A stretch of 51,150 nt of DNA from NCBI GenBank assembly GCA_002010975.1, contig MTLU01000026.1:1-51150 (forward strand). The letters run 5' to 3'. The stretch's first letter is position 1; each line of letters begins with the position of its first letter. A model generated the notes under the pieces. It saw nothing but the letters and a program-made list of their open reading frames with translations. It did not search any database and was not told where the DNA came from. This DNA comes from Candidatus Bathyarchaeota archaeon JdFR-07 (GTDB lineage Archaea > Thermoproteota > Bathyarchaeia > Bathyarchaeales > Bathycorpusculaceae). Of the stretch, positions 8,067 to 16,869 are shown in pieces. Position numbers and translations under genes: made by a program.

Positions 8067-8774
8067 TTAAACAGTTTTTAACCTTCTCCGAACTGCTGGA
8101 TTCTCATCAGCAAGCCTTTTTAAAGCCATTTCAAAGGTTTCGCCTTCAGAAAGCTCTCTTTTTACAAAAACGCCGGTTCTACCAATCTTGTCTCTTCTTA
8201 AAAGGGCGTGAACACGATCCAAAACAGTTTCTACAGATATTCCAAGGAGCTTTGCAGTAGATTCTTCTCTGCCTACAATTGTACTTTCTACGTGTCCCTT
8301 TTCAGTAGGCTCAATTAACATCAGACGCTTATCCACACCACATACCCGACCATCATTTTTTAAATCTTCTAATGATAATTCACCACCAAACTTGTAAAAT
8401 TCCCTTTCGATTCTACGCATTTTCATCAAAGGAAAAGACACACTTGTATTTTCATTTATTTCCACATAGGCTTTCATAGCATAAGCAGGCGTAGCCTGTA
8501 CCACAATTCGCTTATTTATAGGAATTCCAGCCCTTTCAAGAACTGTTTCCACAAGAAAGGATGAGGAAGGAGTGGGTATGAAAACATCTATGTCACTGTT
8601 TTTGTTTACATCCCCTCTTGCAATGCTACCATGAACAATAGATTTTAAATGAAAGGCTTCTAAAGCCCTCATTATCTCTAGTGCTTTCCGCCTAAAACTT
8701 TTAAGCAGATTCCATCGCTCCTCGGTATAAACTATTTCCAGAAACTCCAAACGTTTTTCAGGCTTTGAAGCCAT
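8067..8774 (-). CDS. Predicted nucleotidyltransferase with C-terminal HTH (COG1665-like)
   Basis: 235 aa. HGSIARGDVNKNSDIDVFIP near residues 48-67 is a Pol-beta-type nucleotidyltransferase signature (GSx10DxD). The C-terminal third (EESTAKLLGISVETVLDRVHALLRR in part) looks like a helix-turn-helix, and the end is basic. The layout fits a conserved archaeal family of unknown substrate. It is convergent with pelota, 6 bp away, and divergent from the tRNA thiolase gene. Its length and full domain set argue against a simple MNT antitoxin. Confidence 0.65.
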   Translation of the reverse strand: MASKPEKRLEFLEIVYTEERWNLLKSFRRKALEIMRALEAFHLKSIVHGSIARGDVNKNSDIDVFIPTPSSSFLVETVLERAGIPINKRIVVQATPAYAMKAYVEINENTSVSFPLMKMRRIEREFYKFGGELSLEDLKNDGRVCGVDKRLMLIEPTEKGHVESTIVGREESTAKLLGISVETVLDRVHALLRRDKIGRTGVFVKRELSEGETFEMALKRLADENPAVRRRLKTV

Positions 8775-8854
8775 ATATCTAACCTTCTTAAGAAGACTAT
8801 TGTAGTGGGGTTTTATTTTAATAACCCTGAAAAGTTAAGGTTGTGAAGTAGGCA

Positions 8855-9811
8855 ATGGATAAACGGGCTGTTATATGCACTTTGTGCAAACGTAGAGAAG
8901 CCTTTTACCTAAGGCCATATTCTGGAGAGAAACTTTGCAGAAAGTGTTTTTCTAAATCTATCGAAACGAAAGTGAGAGCAACAATAGCCAAATATAAAAT
9001 GTTGAAGTTTAATGACAAAATAGCTATTGCAGTTTCAGGTGGAAAAGACAGTCTTAGCCTACTTCACATATTAGCCAGAATAGAAAAGGGATATCCAAAA
9101 GCATCACTAATTGCGGTTACGGTGGATGAAGGAATCAAAGGCTATAGGGATGAAGCCCTAAAAATTGCAAGGGAAAACTGTAAAGAGCTAGATATAGACC
9201 ACCATGTTATTTCTTTTAAGAAACTTTATGGCTTTACACTTGATGAAATTGTTAAACGCATAAAACAAAAAGAGAAAAAAGAGTTAACCCCGTGCGCCTA
9301 CTGTGGGGTAATGCGAAGAAAAGCCTTAAACCTTCTTGCAAGAAAAGTTGGAGCAGATAAGCTTGCTACGGCTCACACTCTAGATGATGAAATCCAAACA
9401 AATCTGTTAAACATTTTCCATGGAGACGTGCTGCGCATAGCAAGAGAAAAACCAACTACAGACGAAGCTCATCCAAAACTTGTCCCAAGAGTAAAGCCCT
9501 TCTGCGAAATTCCAGAAAAGGAAACAGCCCTATATGCTTATATCAAAAAAATAAAGTTCCAGACTATACCATGTCCCTATGCTCCAGAAGCCCTAAGAAA
9601 CGACATTCGCGTAATGCTAAACAGAATGGAAGAAAAACATCCAGGGATAAAATTTACAATTTTCAAATCTTTTAATAAGATTTGTCAAGCAGTAGAAACG
9701 ACCGCGAAAAAGGAAGAATTGACACAATGCAAACTCTGTGGCGAGCCAACAACCGAAAAAGTATGCAAAACGTGCCAAATGATCGAAGAAATAAGGGGGG
9801 TAAACCGATAG
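8855..9811 (+). CDS. tRNA 2-thiolation protein, TtuA/NcsA (CTU1) family
   Basis: 318 aa. An N-terminal zinc finger (C8, C11, C28, C31) is followed by the PP-loop ATP-binding motif SGGKDS at 61-66. C147 and C150 (PCAYCG) and C240 (IPCPYAPEALRND) match the three cysteines that hold the catalytic [4Fe-4S] cluster in this family. A C-terminal finger (CKLCG, CKTC) follows. Family knowledge: the enzyme activates a tRNA uridine with ATP and replaces oxygen with sulfur from a SAMP/Urm1-like carrier. Position 34 or 54 specificity cannot be told from sequence here. A ZIP transporter gene follows after 33 bp and may be co-transcribed. Confidence 0.88.
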   Translation: MDKRAVICTLCKRREAFYLRPYSGEKLCRKCFSKSIETKVRATIAKYKMLKFNDKIAIAVSGGKDSLSLLHILARIEKGYPKASLIAVTVDEGIKGYRDEALKIARENCKELDIDHHVISFKKLYGFTLDEIVKRIKQKEKKELTPCAYCGVMRRKALNLLARKVGADKLATAHTLDDEIQTNLLNIFHGDVLRIAREKPTTDEAHPKLVPRVKPFCEIPEKETALYAYIKKIKFQTIPCPYAPEALRNDIRVMLNRMEEKHPGIKFTIFKSFNKICQAVETTAKKEELTQCKLCGEPTTEKVCKTCQMIEEIRGVNR

Positions 9812-9844
9812 CCTAATAAGAAAAGAATAGAACACAAGAAGCTA

Positions 9845-10585
9845 ATGAACGACTTAGTTGTAATTTTAGCTTCGGTAATGTCCATAAGTCTAATAGCTTT
9901 CATTGGAGTACTCTTTGTAGGTTTAAATGAAAAAATTTTGAAACGCTTATTGATGGCTATGGTGAGCTTCGCGTCAGGAACCCTTTTAGGAGGAGCCCTA
10001 ATCCATCTGCTTCCAGAAGCTGTGGAAATGGATCATACAATAACACCCTTCCACTATGCCATTTTGGGCGTTGTTGTCTTTTTCGCCATGGAAAAATTTC
10101 TATATTGGCGACATTGCCACGAAGGAGAATGCCCAGTTCACATGTTCGTATACCTCAATCTTTTCGGAGATGGTTTACATAATTTCATTGATGGCATGAT
10201 AATAGCAGCCACATACTTAATTTCCCTTGACTTGGGATTTGCTACAACCTTGGCTGTGGGTTTCCATGAAATCCCCCAAGAAATAGGCGACTTCGGAGTT
10301 TTAATATATGGAGGATTTAGCAAAAGGAAAGCCTTGGCTTACAATTTTGTCTCAGCGGTAACAGCCATCTTAGGCGCATTAGCAACCTATTTTCTAGCAT
10401 ATTTACAAACCATAGAGAATTTGCTTGTTCCTTTTGCCGCAGGAGGATTTATCTATATTGCAGCTGCAGATTTAATTCCGGAACTTCATAAGAGATTTCG
10501 CGTCCGTGATTCGGTGGTTCAGCTTGTAGCAATAATGTTGGGAATTGGGCTTATGGCTTACCTCAGAACCATGTTGCACGCTTAA
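9845..10585 (+). CDS. ZIP family metal transporter
   Basis: 246 aa with about eight membrane segments. Metal-site motifs are clear: HLLPEAVE in TM2, DGLHNFIDGMIIAA in TM4 and GFHEIPQEIGDFGVL in TM5. These are the paired HNxxD and HExxH-type sites of ZIP (SLC39) proteins that move zinc or iron into the cytoplasm. A short His/Cys/Glu-rich loop (WRHCHEGECPVH) precedes TM4 and could sense metal. It follows the tRNA thiolase gene, whose product needs metal, but a functional link is only inference. Confidence 0.9.
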   Translation: MNDLVVILASVMSISLIAFIGVLFVGLNEKILKRLLMAMVSFASGTLLGGALIHLLPEAVEMDHTITPFHYAILGVVVFFAMEKFLYWRHCHEGECPVHMFVYLNLFGDGLHNFIDGMIIAATYLISLDLGFATTLAVGFHEIPQEIGDFGVLIYGGFSKRKALAYNFVSAVTAILGALATYFLAYLQTIENLLVPFAAGGFIYIAAADLIPELHKRFRVRDSVVQLVAIMLGIGLMAYLRTMLHA

Positions 10586-10590
10586 AAATT

Positions 10591-10788
10591 TCACTTTTGA
10601 AAAGAATTTCTTTTTAACCGTCGAAGGAGTTCTGAAGCTTCATAGGCATTTACGGCGGAAGCTATTTTTTTCGCCTTATCTAATATCACCTTAGAACCAC
10701 AATAGGGACATGTTCTTGTTTTTTGTCCAGTTTTGGCTAAAAGAAATCTGCCACATCGGTTACATGCAACTATTAAGAAGGATGCCAT
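10591..10788 (-). CDS. DUF1922-type small zinc-ribbon protein
   Basis: 65 aa from ATG 10788, chosen because GGTGGAG sits just upstream; an earlier start at 10818 would add ten residues and ignore that site. CNRCGRFLLAKTG and CPYCGSK form a single zinc ribbon. A helix with NAYEASELLRRLK follows. This matches archaeal DUF1922 proteins, whose function is not known. It is convergent with the ZIP gene, 5 bp away. Confidence 0.7.
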   Translation of the reverse strand: MASFLIVACNRCGRFLLAKTGQKTRTCPYCGSKVILDKAKKIASAVNAYEASELLRRLKRNSFQK

Positions 10789-10856
10789 AACTCCACCCGT
10801 TCCGAAAATCTTTTCCACACTTCAAGTAAATAACATTTAGCACCAGAGGAAAAATA

Positions 10857-11225
10857 ATGAGTGTCAGCAGAAAAACAGCGTCGAAAACAAAGGCATATTT
10901 GATAGAGTTGACTAAGAAATATTTCAAGAAAATTGGTTACAAAGTAAGGCAGGAAAATGCAGTTCTGGAAGGGTTTAGCGGGATTATCCGGAAATTTGAC
11001 TTAATAGTTCAAAAAGGACGCATGACGCAGGGAGTTTGGGTGAAAGACTGGAACAGGACCATTGGCGTTAATATCATAATAAATCTTGACAAGGCTTCCG
11101 AAGATGTAGGCTTATCTAACCCCATACTTATAGGCGAAAAATTCAGTGATCACGCAAAAGCCTATGCCAACAGAAGAAAAATCATGCTTTTAACAAAACG
11201 CAAAATCCGTATGGGTTTAAGATAA
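10857..11225 (+). CDS. Conserved small basic protein, possible nuclease-like fold
   Basis: 122 aa and strongly basic (pI clearly high; many Lys and Arg at both ends). A middle segment alternates hydrophobic and polar residues (FDLIVQKGRMTQGVWVKDW) and could be the beta core of a restriction-endonuclease-like fold, but the D...ExK set is not convincing. No firm family match. It starts right after the divergent DUF1922 gene and is convergent with the Fap7-like kinase. Confidence 0.5.
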   Translation: MSVSRKTASKTKAYLIELTKKYFKKIGYKVRQENAVLEGFSGIIRKFDLIVQKGRMTQGVWVKDWNRTIGVNIIINLDKASEDVGLSNPILIGEKFSDHAKAYANRRKIMLLTKRKIRMGLR

Positions 11226-11236
11226 CAACTCCAAGA

Positions 11237-11824
11237 CTAAAACTTCATATACTCATCTAGAAGGTTCTCTTTTTCAAGCTTTCTCAACCAATCCACAATC
11301 CCTACGCCACATTTTTTATTCCCTTCCAGAATATCCATAATTTCCTCAACAATCTCCTCAACGCTTCTACTAGTAATATTCAACTCACAAATCTTTTCTT
11401 CGCCATGGAACTTTAACGCTTCAACCAAACAGACATCCAAAATTTCGGAGGCAAGGTTTTCCCACAATTTTTGATTAGAAAAGCCACGTTTCTCCATAAG
11501 CCTTCTTAACTCAACAGGATCCCGCCGCAAAACAAAAACATAATCCACAAGCTTTGAAGAAACAACACTTGCAGCATAATGACCATCAATGACCACGCTT
11601 TCCTCATCACATTTTTCTATAATTTCAGCCAGCCTATCTTTTAAGCGAGTTTCATCAACAATCATAGAACCACGCTTTTCATCCCTACCTACTATAAGAT
11701 TTTCACGTACAGCTAAATCGTTCAAATTCACATACAAGGCACCAATCTTAGATGCAAGAGAACGAGCTACAGAAGTTTTCCCCACACACGGAATCCCAGT
11801 AACCAGTATCGCACCTTTACTCAT
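11237..11824 (-). CDS. Adenylate kinase-like NTPase of the Fap7/AK6 family
   Basis: 195 aa. The P-loop is GIPCVGKTS at residues 10-18, close to the N-terminus. VVIDGHYA near 78-85 is the Walker B-like, substrate-facing motif of Fap7. RRDPVELRRLMEKRGF is the AMP-side arginine helix. Family knowledge: Fap7 (AK6, hCINAP) binds ribosomal protein uS11 and aids maturation of the 3' end of small-subunit rRNA, hydrolysing ATP. Other ribosome-maturation genes (Tsr3, NIP7) also lie in this window. It ends convergently with the basic 122-aa gene. Confidence 0.85.
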   Translation of the reverse strand: MSKGAILVTGIPCVGKTSVARSLASKIGALYVNLNDLAVRENLIVGRDEKRGSMIVDETRLKDRLAEIIEKCDEESVVIDGHYAASVVSSKLVDYVFVLRRDPVELRRLMEKRGFSNQKLWENLASEILDVCLVEALKFHGEEKICELNITSRSVEEIVEEIMDILEGNKKCGVGIVDWLRKLEKENLLDEYMKF

Positions 11825-11910
11825 GTATACTCATCTCTCAACTATAAAGGGCCGGACAATAAAAAAGGCTTCCAAAATTCTTATCTCATACCCTTACCCA
11901 CATATCCATG

Positions 11911-12230
11911 AGGGCTGGCGAGTTGGTGTGTGGCTTTCGAGCCTCCTACCCGAGACTTGAGGAAACTCCGCCCACACGTAGAATTGCAACGCCCGCAAGG
12001 GCGTAAGGCGAGAGCCTTGGCAACGGAGCAGAAACGAAACGTCCATCCAGCATGTGCCCATGATACATGCTAAGTTGTTGAGAATGCTGGGTGGAAACGG
12101 TGAAACGGCCGTCCTGCAAGTGGAAAGGGCAAATAGACGCCTGTGAGGAGTCTACCCAGAGGCGTGGGTAGCCCGATTAGTCGAATGCCACATTAAACAG
12201 AAGGCGGGTTACAGCCAACACGCCAGTCCC
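11911..12230 (+). ncRNA. rnpB: RNase P RNA (archaeal type)
   Basis: The ends pair as helix P1: GGGCTGGCGAGTTGG at the 5' end and CCAACACGCCAGTCCC at the 3' end. Conserved region I appears as GAGGAAACTCCGCCC near 11958. The GAAACGGTGAAACGGCCGTC block and GGAAAGGGCAAATAG follow. The 3' conserved region is ACAGAAGGCGGGTTACAG near 12198. This set and the length of about 320 nt identify the catalytic RNA that removes tRNA 5' leaders. The full catalytic core seems present (type A-like). Its protein partner Pop5 is also encoded in this window, at the right edge. It fills most of the 524-bp space between the kinase gene and the Fe-S operon. Confidence 0.95.
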
Positions 12231-12348
12231 TATTACACTATCAACTTTTAGTGTTAATTTGTATTTCAATGCTTTAGGAGATTAAAGAAAAATTTCCCAC
12301 TGCAGAATAAACCTGAACAGCAAAATTAATCCCAGTCTTCTCCTTGGA

Positions 12349-13500
12349 CTATTTGGAGACTTCCTTCAAAAGCTCACTAATATCTTTAACAAAGAGTTCC
12401 TTTTCTAGTCCTTCATTTTTAACAGCATCTTCAAACATTGTTAAGCAGCTTGGACAAGCCACAGCAAGAATTTCAGCGCCTGTTTCATAGGCTTCCTTGA
12501 CTCTAATTCTACTGGGACTTTCTTCTGAACCTCCTAAGAGGTCCATAACAAAGTTTCCGCTTCCTCCACCACAGCAGAAAGAGTTTTCTCGATTTCTATC
12601 CATCTCTACTAATTTGATCCCTGGAATATTCTTCAAGATTTTTCGTGGCACCTCGTAAATATTGTTATATCTACCTAAGAAACAGGGATCGTGATAGGTG
12701 ACTTCAACGTTTAATTCAGATAGTTTTAGCTTAGCTTCCTGAATTATTTTCAGAAGAACCTCCGTATAATGGAAAACCTCAAATGTCCCATATCGCGGAT
12801 ACTTGTTTTTCATAACATTGTATGCATGCGGTGAAAGTGTAACAACTTTCTTGACATTAAGCTCCTTAAATTTTCCAGTATTCTTCCTGGCTAGTTCCTG
12901 GAATAACCCCATTTCACCAAGCACATAAACCTCATTTCCGTCACATTCCTCTTCTGACCCTAGGATGCCATAGGAAACATCAGCCTTTTCCAGTAACTCG
13001 GCGAAACTTCTAGCCATTCTTTGGCCACGTTCATCATAGGATCCTACACATCCAACGTAGAAAAGAAATTCGTCACCAGGTTTGTACCGCTTCACATCTT
13101 CTGCCCAGACAGCCCTCTTACCTCTTGCTTCACCCCACGGGTTCCCATATTTATGAATATTATTGAGAAAATCCCTGACACTTGAAAGAACAGCACCTTT
13201 TTCGATAATATCCTTTCTTGCTGAAACAATCCAGTCAACAATGTCATCTTTAAACTTCATTGGACAATGTTCAACACAGTTCTTGCACGTTACACAAGAA
13301 AACATTATTTTTGCAAGATTTTCAGACCATTCAACTTCTTTCTTTACCCAAGCCCATAAGAGCCATAACCTTCCACCAGTAGAATAAGTTTCAAATCGAA
13401 ACCTGCTAAAGGATGGACAGTTATACTCTGCATAGTCGCTTGGAAATTTACAATAACCACATCTAAAGCATCTATGTATCTGCTTAGTGTATGAGGACAT
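12349..13500 (-). CDS. Fe-S oxidoreductase with CCG domain (HdrD/GlcF-like), third gene of operon
   Basis: 383 aa. Two ferredoxin-type cysteine sets lie at the N-terminus (RCFRCGYCKFP...NCPSF and CVTCKNCVEHCP). A CCG cysteine-rich domain follows: DPCFLGRYNN, then SFCCGGGSGNF, then CPSCLTM. Family knowledge: CCG domains bind an unusual Fe-S cluster and pass electrons in heterodisulfide reductase, glycolate oxidase (GlcF) and lactate oxidase (LldE). The start lies 3 bp after the stop of the FAD subunit gene, so the pair is co-translated. Electron acceptor is unknown: either a membrane quinone carrier or a soluble Hdr-type partner. Confidence 0.88.
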   Translation of the reverse strand: MSSYTKQIHRCFRCGYCKFPSDYAEYNCPSFSRFRFETYSTGGRLWLLWAWVKKEVEWSENLAKIMFSCVTCKNCVEHCPMKFKDDIVDWIVSARKDIIEKGAVLSSVRDFLNNIHKYGNPWGEARGKRAVWAEDVKRYKPGDEFLFYVGCVGSYDERGQRMARSFAELLEKADVSYGILGSEEECDGNEVYVLGEMGLFQELARKNTGKFKELNVKKVVTLSPHAYNVMKNKYPRYGTFEVFHYTEVLLKIIQEAKLKLSELNVEVTYHDPCFLGRYNNIYEVPRKILKNIPGIKLVEMDRNRENSFCCGGGSGNFVMDLLGGSEESPSRIRVKEAYETGAEILAVACPSCLTMFEDAVKNEGLEKELFVKDISELLKEVSK

Positions 13501-13503
13501 TAT

Positions 13504-14880
13504 TCAGCCCTCCCAATTTCCAGGATTCATGATTCCATTAGGATCCAAAAACCTTTTAATGCGCTTCATGAGCTCAAGCGTGTTTTTATCCATCCTCGCC
13601 ATGATCATTTTTTGCGCTGGAACTTCAGGCTTCCAAGGAACACCCCCAATGTCTAAACTTGCTACATTTGATTCATGTAGAGCTTTCTTAGTTCTTTCCA
13701 TATTGTCAGGATCAGCACGGTTAAAGGGATATCCAAAAGCAAACATCATACAATGACCCCTTCCAATGACTCGACATGTATTGCCATATGTTACCCCATA
13801 TTCAGAAGAAAGCTCAAGCAGTTTCTTGTAGGCTTCTGGATACTTTTCCACAGGAATTATTGGACCACAATATTCGAATCCTCCACCTTTCATTACATCA
13901 GCGAACCGTGTCGTGCCAGTGATAGGCATTTCTAAAAGAGCCCGTTTAACATCAGGCGTCGTCATCATAAATCCACCTTCCTTACTATCTATATAAGTTC
14001 GAAGAACATTCCAAATCATTCTTCTTTTGAATTCAAGTTCCTCCTCAGAATCTCCAGTGATGCAGATTCCCATCATTATTATATCTTTAAATATTGGCGG
14101 ATAGGGTTGAGCATTGACGAAGATGTCTTCCGCCATTTCCGTATGAGTAACCCTGTAAACCACATCCGGAACAAGGTGTGGATCCTCAACTATGAACACC
14201 TCAATGTCTCTAAGCTTTTTCCTCGGGTAAAGTCTAAGCCCTAGCTTTGTGATTATGCCCGTTGTTCCGAACCATCCCAGAAAAAGTCCAGCTATGTCGG
14301 GTAATGGTGCAAGCGAAAACCAGTAGGGGCTCACAGAACATGATCCTATTTTGCATATTTCTCCTGTCGGTAATACAACTTCAAGCCCCGTAACCATATC
14401 AGAATTAAATCCATATTGCTGAGAAAGATGTCCTTGCCCATGGATTACAATATTTCCAACAACCGTAGCCGAAGGAGGAGCATCAGGAATCGAAAACCTA
14501 AGCCTGGGATAATGCTTCTCTAGATAAGCCTTCAATCGACCAGTCGTTACTCCAGCTTCAATAACAACATATCTACATCTCTCATTTACCTCTATTATTT
14601 TATCCATCCTCTTTAGATCTAACACTATACCGCCCTTATGGGGAATAACTAAACCAGATAAACTTAAAGAACCGCCCACAGGAATAACAGGAATTTTCTC
14701 CTCATTGGCAAGCTTAACTATTTTTTGAACCTCTACAGTGGTTTTCGGCATCACAACATAGTCAGGCTCGCGGGGCTCCATCATCCCAGGATCTTGAGAA
14801 TATATGTAAAGCTCTTCCTTCATGTTCGAAACATAGTTTTCGCCCACTATCCTGGCTAGACGTTCACATACCCTATCCAT
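13504..14880 (-). CDS. FAD-linked 2-hydroxyacid oxidase subunit (GlcD / D-lactate dehydrogenase type)
   Basis: 458 aa from ATG 14880, which has GGTGG upstream and follows the first operon gene by 8 bp; the ATG at 14925 would overlap that gene. PVIPVGGSLSLSGLVIPH near residues 63-80 is the FAD-binding PP-loop of the FAD_binding_4 family. The C-terminal end is RIKRFLDPNGIMNPGNW, the classic GlcD ending. Family knowledge: such proteins oxidise D-lactate, glycolate or related acids and hand electrons to partner Fe-S proteins. The substrate cannot be fixed from sequence. It is flanked on both sides by CCG Fe-S genes. Confidence 0.88.
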   Translation of the reverse strand: MDRVCERLARIVGENYVSNMKEELYIYSQDPGMMEPREPDYVVMPKTTVEVQKIVKLANEEKIPVIPVGGSLSLSGLVIPHKGGIVLDLKRMDKIIEVNERCRYVVIEAGVTTGRLKAYLEKHYPRLRFSIPDAPPSATVVGNIVIHGQGHLSQQYGFNSDMVTGLEVVLPTGEICKIGSCSVSPYWFSLAPLPDIAGLFLGWFGTTGIITKLGLRLYPRKKLRDIEVFIVEDPHLVPDVVYRVTHTEMAEDIFVNAQPYPPIFKDIIMMGICITGDSEEELEFKRRMIWNVLRTYIDSKEGGFMMTTPDVKRALLEMPITGTTRFADVMKGGGFEYCGPIIPVEKYPEAYKKLLELSSEYGVTYGNTCRVIGRGHCMMFAFGYPFNRADPDNMERTKKALHESNVASLDIGGVPWKPEVPAQKMIMARMDKNTLELMKRIKRFLDPNGIMNPGNWEG

Positions 14881-14888
14881 AAAACCAC

Positions 14889-15941
14889 CTAACTTTTGAT
14901 AACTTCGCCTAAAGCAAGCCTGCATAACTCATGCATCATTATCGGTTTTATATCCCTCTTTACTACAGCTTCTGAGAGCGAAGCAAAACACATAGGACAG
15001 TTAAAAACACAGTATTCAGCTTCAGCGTTCACCATATCGACTACATTCCTTCTTTGCACATCAACAAATAAATCATATCTTTGCTGCCCCCTAATAATGC
15101 CTCCACAGCACAAAGAGTTCTCTCTGTCATACTCCCTTTCAACCCTCTCTACTCCTATCAAATTAAAAATATCATCTACAAAATGCTCCTTTTCAGGAGC
15201 AAGACGAGAGGAACAAGGACGCTGATACGCTACCTTCACATTTAATGGACTTATCTCGTCCTCAAGCTCTCTTAGTCGTCCATAGAGATATTCAAACAAA
15301 TGCACACTTCTAAACGGAACTTGAATCCCATAAGCTTGCGTATATGAAGTAAAAGTAGAGTAACACTCATCATGAAAGAAGACGATCTCCTGGAAGCCAT
15401 GGTTGGCAATGTTTTCTATTATACTTGAAAGCCTCTCCCGTATAATAGATGGCCTCCCAAAATGCAGATATGCAAGCTGACAAAAAAAGTATCTCCCCAC
15501 TACTATGGAAAATCCTTCGAAGAGTTTCCCTTCAATCGAGTTAATATACTCAGGGAAAAGACATAAAGAGATAACTGGTTCCACGGCGCCCCAGAACTCG
15601 CGAATATCTTTCTTGGTGGGAATACCAGTGTTTATCCATTGAGTAATAAGCGGTTTAGGCATGGGTAATATGCTGTTCTTCTCCTGAAGATCTGAAATCA
15701 AGTAAAAAGGATGATTTCCCCTTTTGCAATATTCCTCACACGCATAGCACGTTACACAACGATATAAAACAAAAGAGTTTTCCCCTCTGACCATTTTTTG
15801 CATCTCAATTTTCGCTACCTCTTTGTCCAAATTCATATACTGACATCTTACTAGACAATCGTAAGTCGGACACGTTTCACAAAGTTTTTGATCAAATTTC
15901 AATTTGAAATCTGACAGGGTTAACACCAATTTTCTATACAT
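14889..15941 (-). CDS. Fe-S oxidoreductase with CCG domain, first gene of operon
   Basis: 350 aa. N-terminal cysteine sets CETCPTYDCLVRC and CVTCYACEEYC should bind two [4Fe-4S] clusters. A single full CCG domain is at the C-terminus (RPCSSR, SLCCGGI, CPMCFAS); the first CCG half is degenerate. It resembles the other operon Fe-S protein in layout but is clearly divergent in sequence, so this is not a recent duplicate. Having two CCG proteins with one FAD subunit suggests a larger electron-transfer complex. It is the leading gene; the 236 bp upstream hold the promoter and the macrodomain terminator. Confidence 0.82.
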   Translation of the reverse strand: MYRKLVLTLSDFKLKFDQKLCETCPTYDCLVRCQYMNLDKEVAKIEMQKMVRGENSFVLYRCVTCYACEEYCKRGNHPFYLISDLQEKNSILPMPKPLITQWINTGIPTKKDIREFWGAVEPVISLCLFPEYINSIEGKLFEGFSIVVGRYFFCQLAYLHFGRPSIIRERLSSIIENIANHGFQEIVFFHDECYSTFTSYTQAYGIQVPFRSVHLFEYLYGRLRELEDEISPLNVKVAYQRPCSSRLAPEKEHFVDDIFNLIGVERVEREYDRENSLCCGGIIRGQQRYDLFVDVQRRNVVDMVNAEAEYCVFNCPMCFASLSEAVVKRDIKPIMMHELCRLALGEVIKS

Positions 15942-16139
15942 AATCGCAAAGCTTTATTAACCTAGTGTGAGACGACAAGGATCGAACTGGACTAGGTAGA
16001 TGCTTTGAAAAAACTGAGTTTAAACTTGAATTAGTCTAAGATAGGAGAAATAACCGAAAAAATTTTACTTTCAGCAAAGTTAGCAATAATAAAACTTGAA
16101 AACTAAGAAATATTAACGAGTTTGTTAGAAACGGAAAAA

Positions 16140-16155
16140 CAGTCAACGTTGACTG
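16140..16155 (-). terminator. Perfect 16-bp palindrome followed by a T-run, 3' of the macrodomain gene
   Basis: CAGTCAACGTTGACTG is a perfect inverted repeat 22 bp past the macrodomain stop. On the minus strand TTTTT follows directly, so RNA would form a 6-bp stem with a 4-nt loop and a U-tract, like an intrinsic terminator. A protein-binding site for the Fe-S operon promoter region is the alternative. The rest of the 15942-16177 gap shows nothing clear. Confidence 0.5.
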
Positions 16156-16177
16156 GTAATCTTTCCTGTGATCAAAA

Positions 16178-16747
16178 TTAAGTTATCAATTTTAAAATTT
16201 CATTAGCCACATCTTTGTAAACTTCTAAATCATGTTTGGTAAATAGAACAAATACTACCTTGTCAATTTTGTCTTCTTCCTCCAAAAACGCCTTAACCGT
16301 TGTTAATGCTATCTTACAGGCTTGCTCGATGGGATACCTGTAAGCACCAGTGCTTATAGACGGAAAAGAAATAGTTTTTAGACCTTTAGAAACTGCTAAT
16401 TTCAGCGAGTTACGGTAAGCTTCTGCCAAAAGTTCTGGTTCACCCTTGTCTCCTCCATGCCAAACAGGACCCACAGTGTGAATAACGTGTTTAGCTTTCA
16501 AATTTCCACCCGTGGTTATAACAGCTTTCCCTGTGGGAAGACCCTCAGGCCATTCTATGGCTCTTATACGCTTACATTCTTCAAGAATCTTAGGTCCACC
16601 TTTTCTATGGATGGCCCCGTCAACTCCTCCCCCGCCCATCAAAGAGGAGTTAGCAGCGTTAACTATAACATCCGTATCCATTTCTGTTATGTCGCCTTGA
16701 ACCAGTATGATTTTCGCTTTTCCTACCGTATATTCGTTTAAAGCCAT
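16178..16747 (-). CDS. Macrodomain protein (ADP-ribose binding/hydrolase, MacroD-like)
   Basis: 189 aa, one macrodomain. VNAANSSLMGGGGVDGAIHR at residues 29-48 is the ADP-ribose-binding signature of MacroD-type hydrolases, with the catalytic-loop Asn and Asp-Gly residues present. HTVGPVWHGG and SFPSISTGAYRYP complete the pocket. Family knowledge: such enzymes remove ADP-ribose from proteins or nucleic acids, or deacetylate O-acetyl-ADP-ribose. It is divergent from the serine hydrolase gene, and a palindromic terminator follows it. Confidence 0.92.
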   Translation of the reverse strand: MALNEYTVGKAKIILVQGDITEMDTDVIVNAANSSLMGGGGVDGAIHRKGGPKILEECKRIRAIEWPEGLPTGKAVITTGGNLKAKHVIHTVGPVWHGGDKGEPELLAEAYRNSLKLAVSKGLKTISFPSISTGAYRYPIEQACKIALTTVKAFLEEEDKIDKVVFVLFTKHDLEVYKDVANEILKLIT

Positions 16748-16869
16748 TTCATACTCCGCCTTGTTATGTAAGAAATTACAGGATAATTCTTTTTTAAATT
16801 TTGATATCTGTTTAATAGTTTAAGATTTATCAACTGAATCCGTACTATTCTAAAGAATTAGGAGTTAAG

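Noticed and set aside
14881-14925. Earlier ATG for the FAD subunit
   Set aside because: It would overlap the upstream gene by 37 nt and ignores the GGTGG site before ATG 14880.
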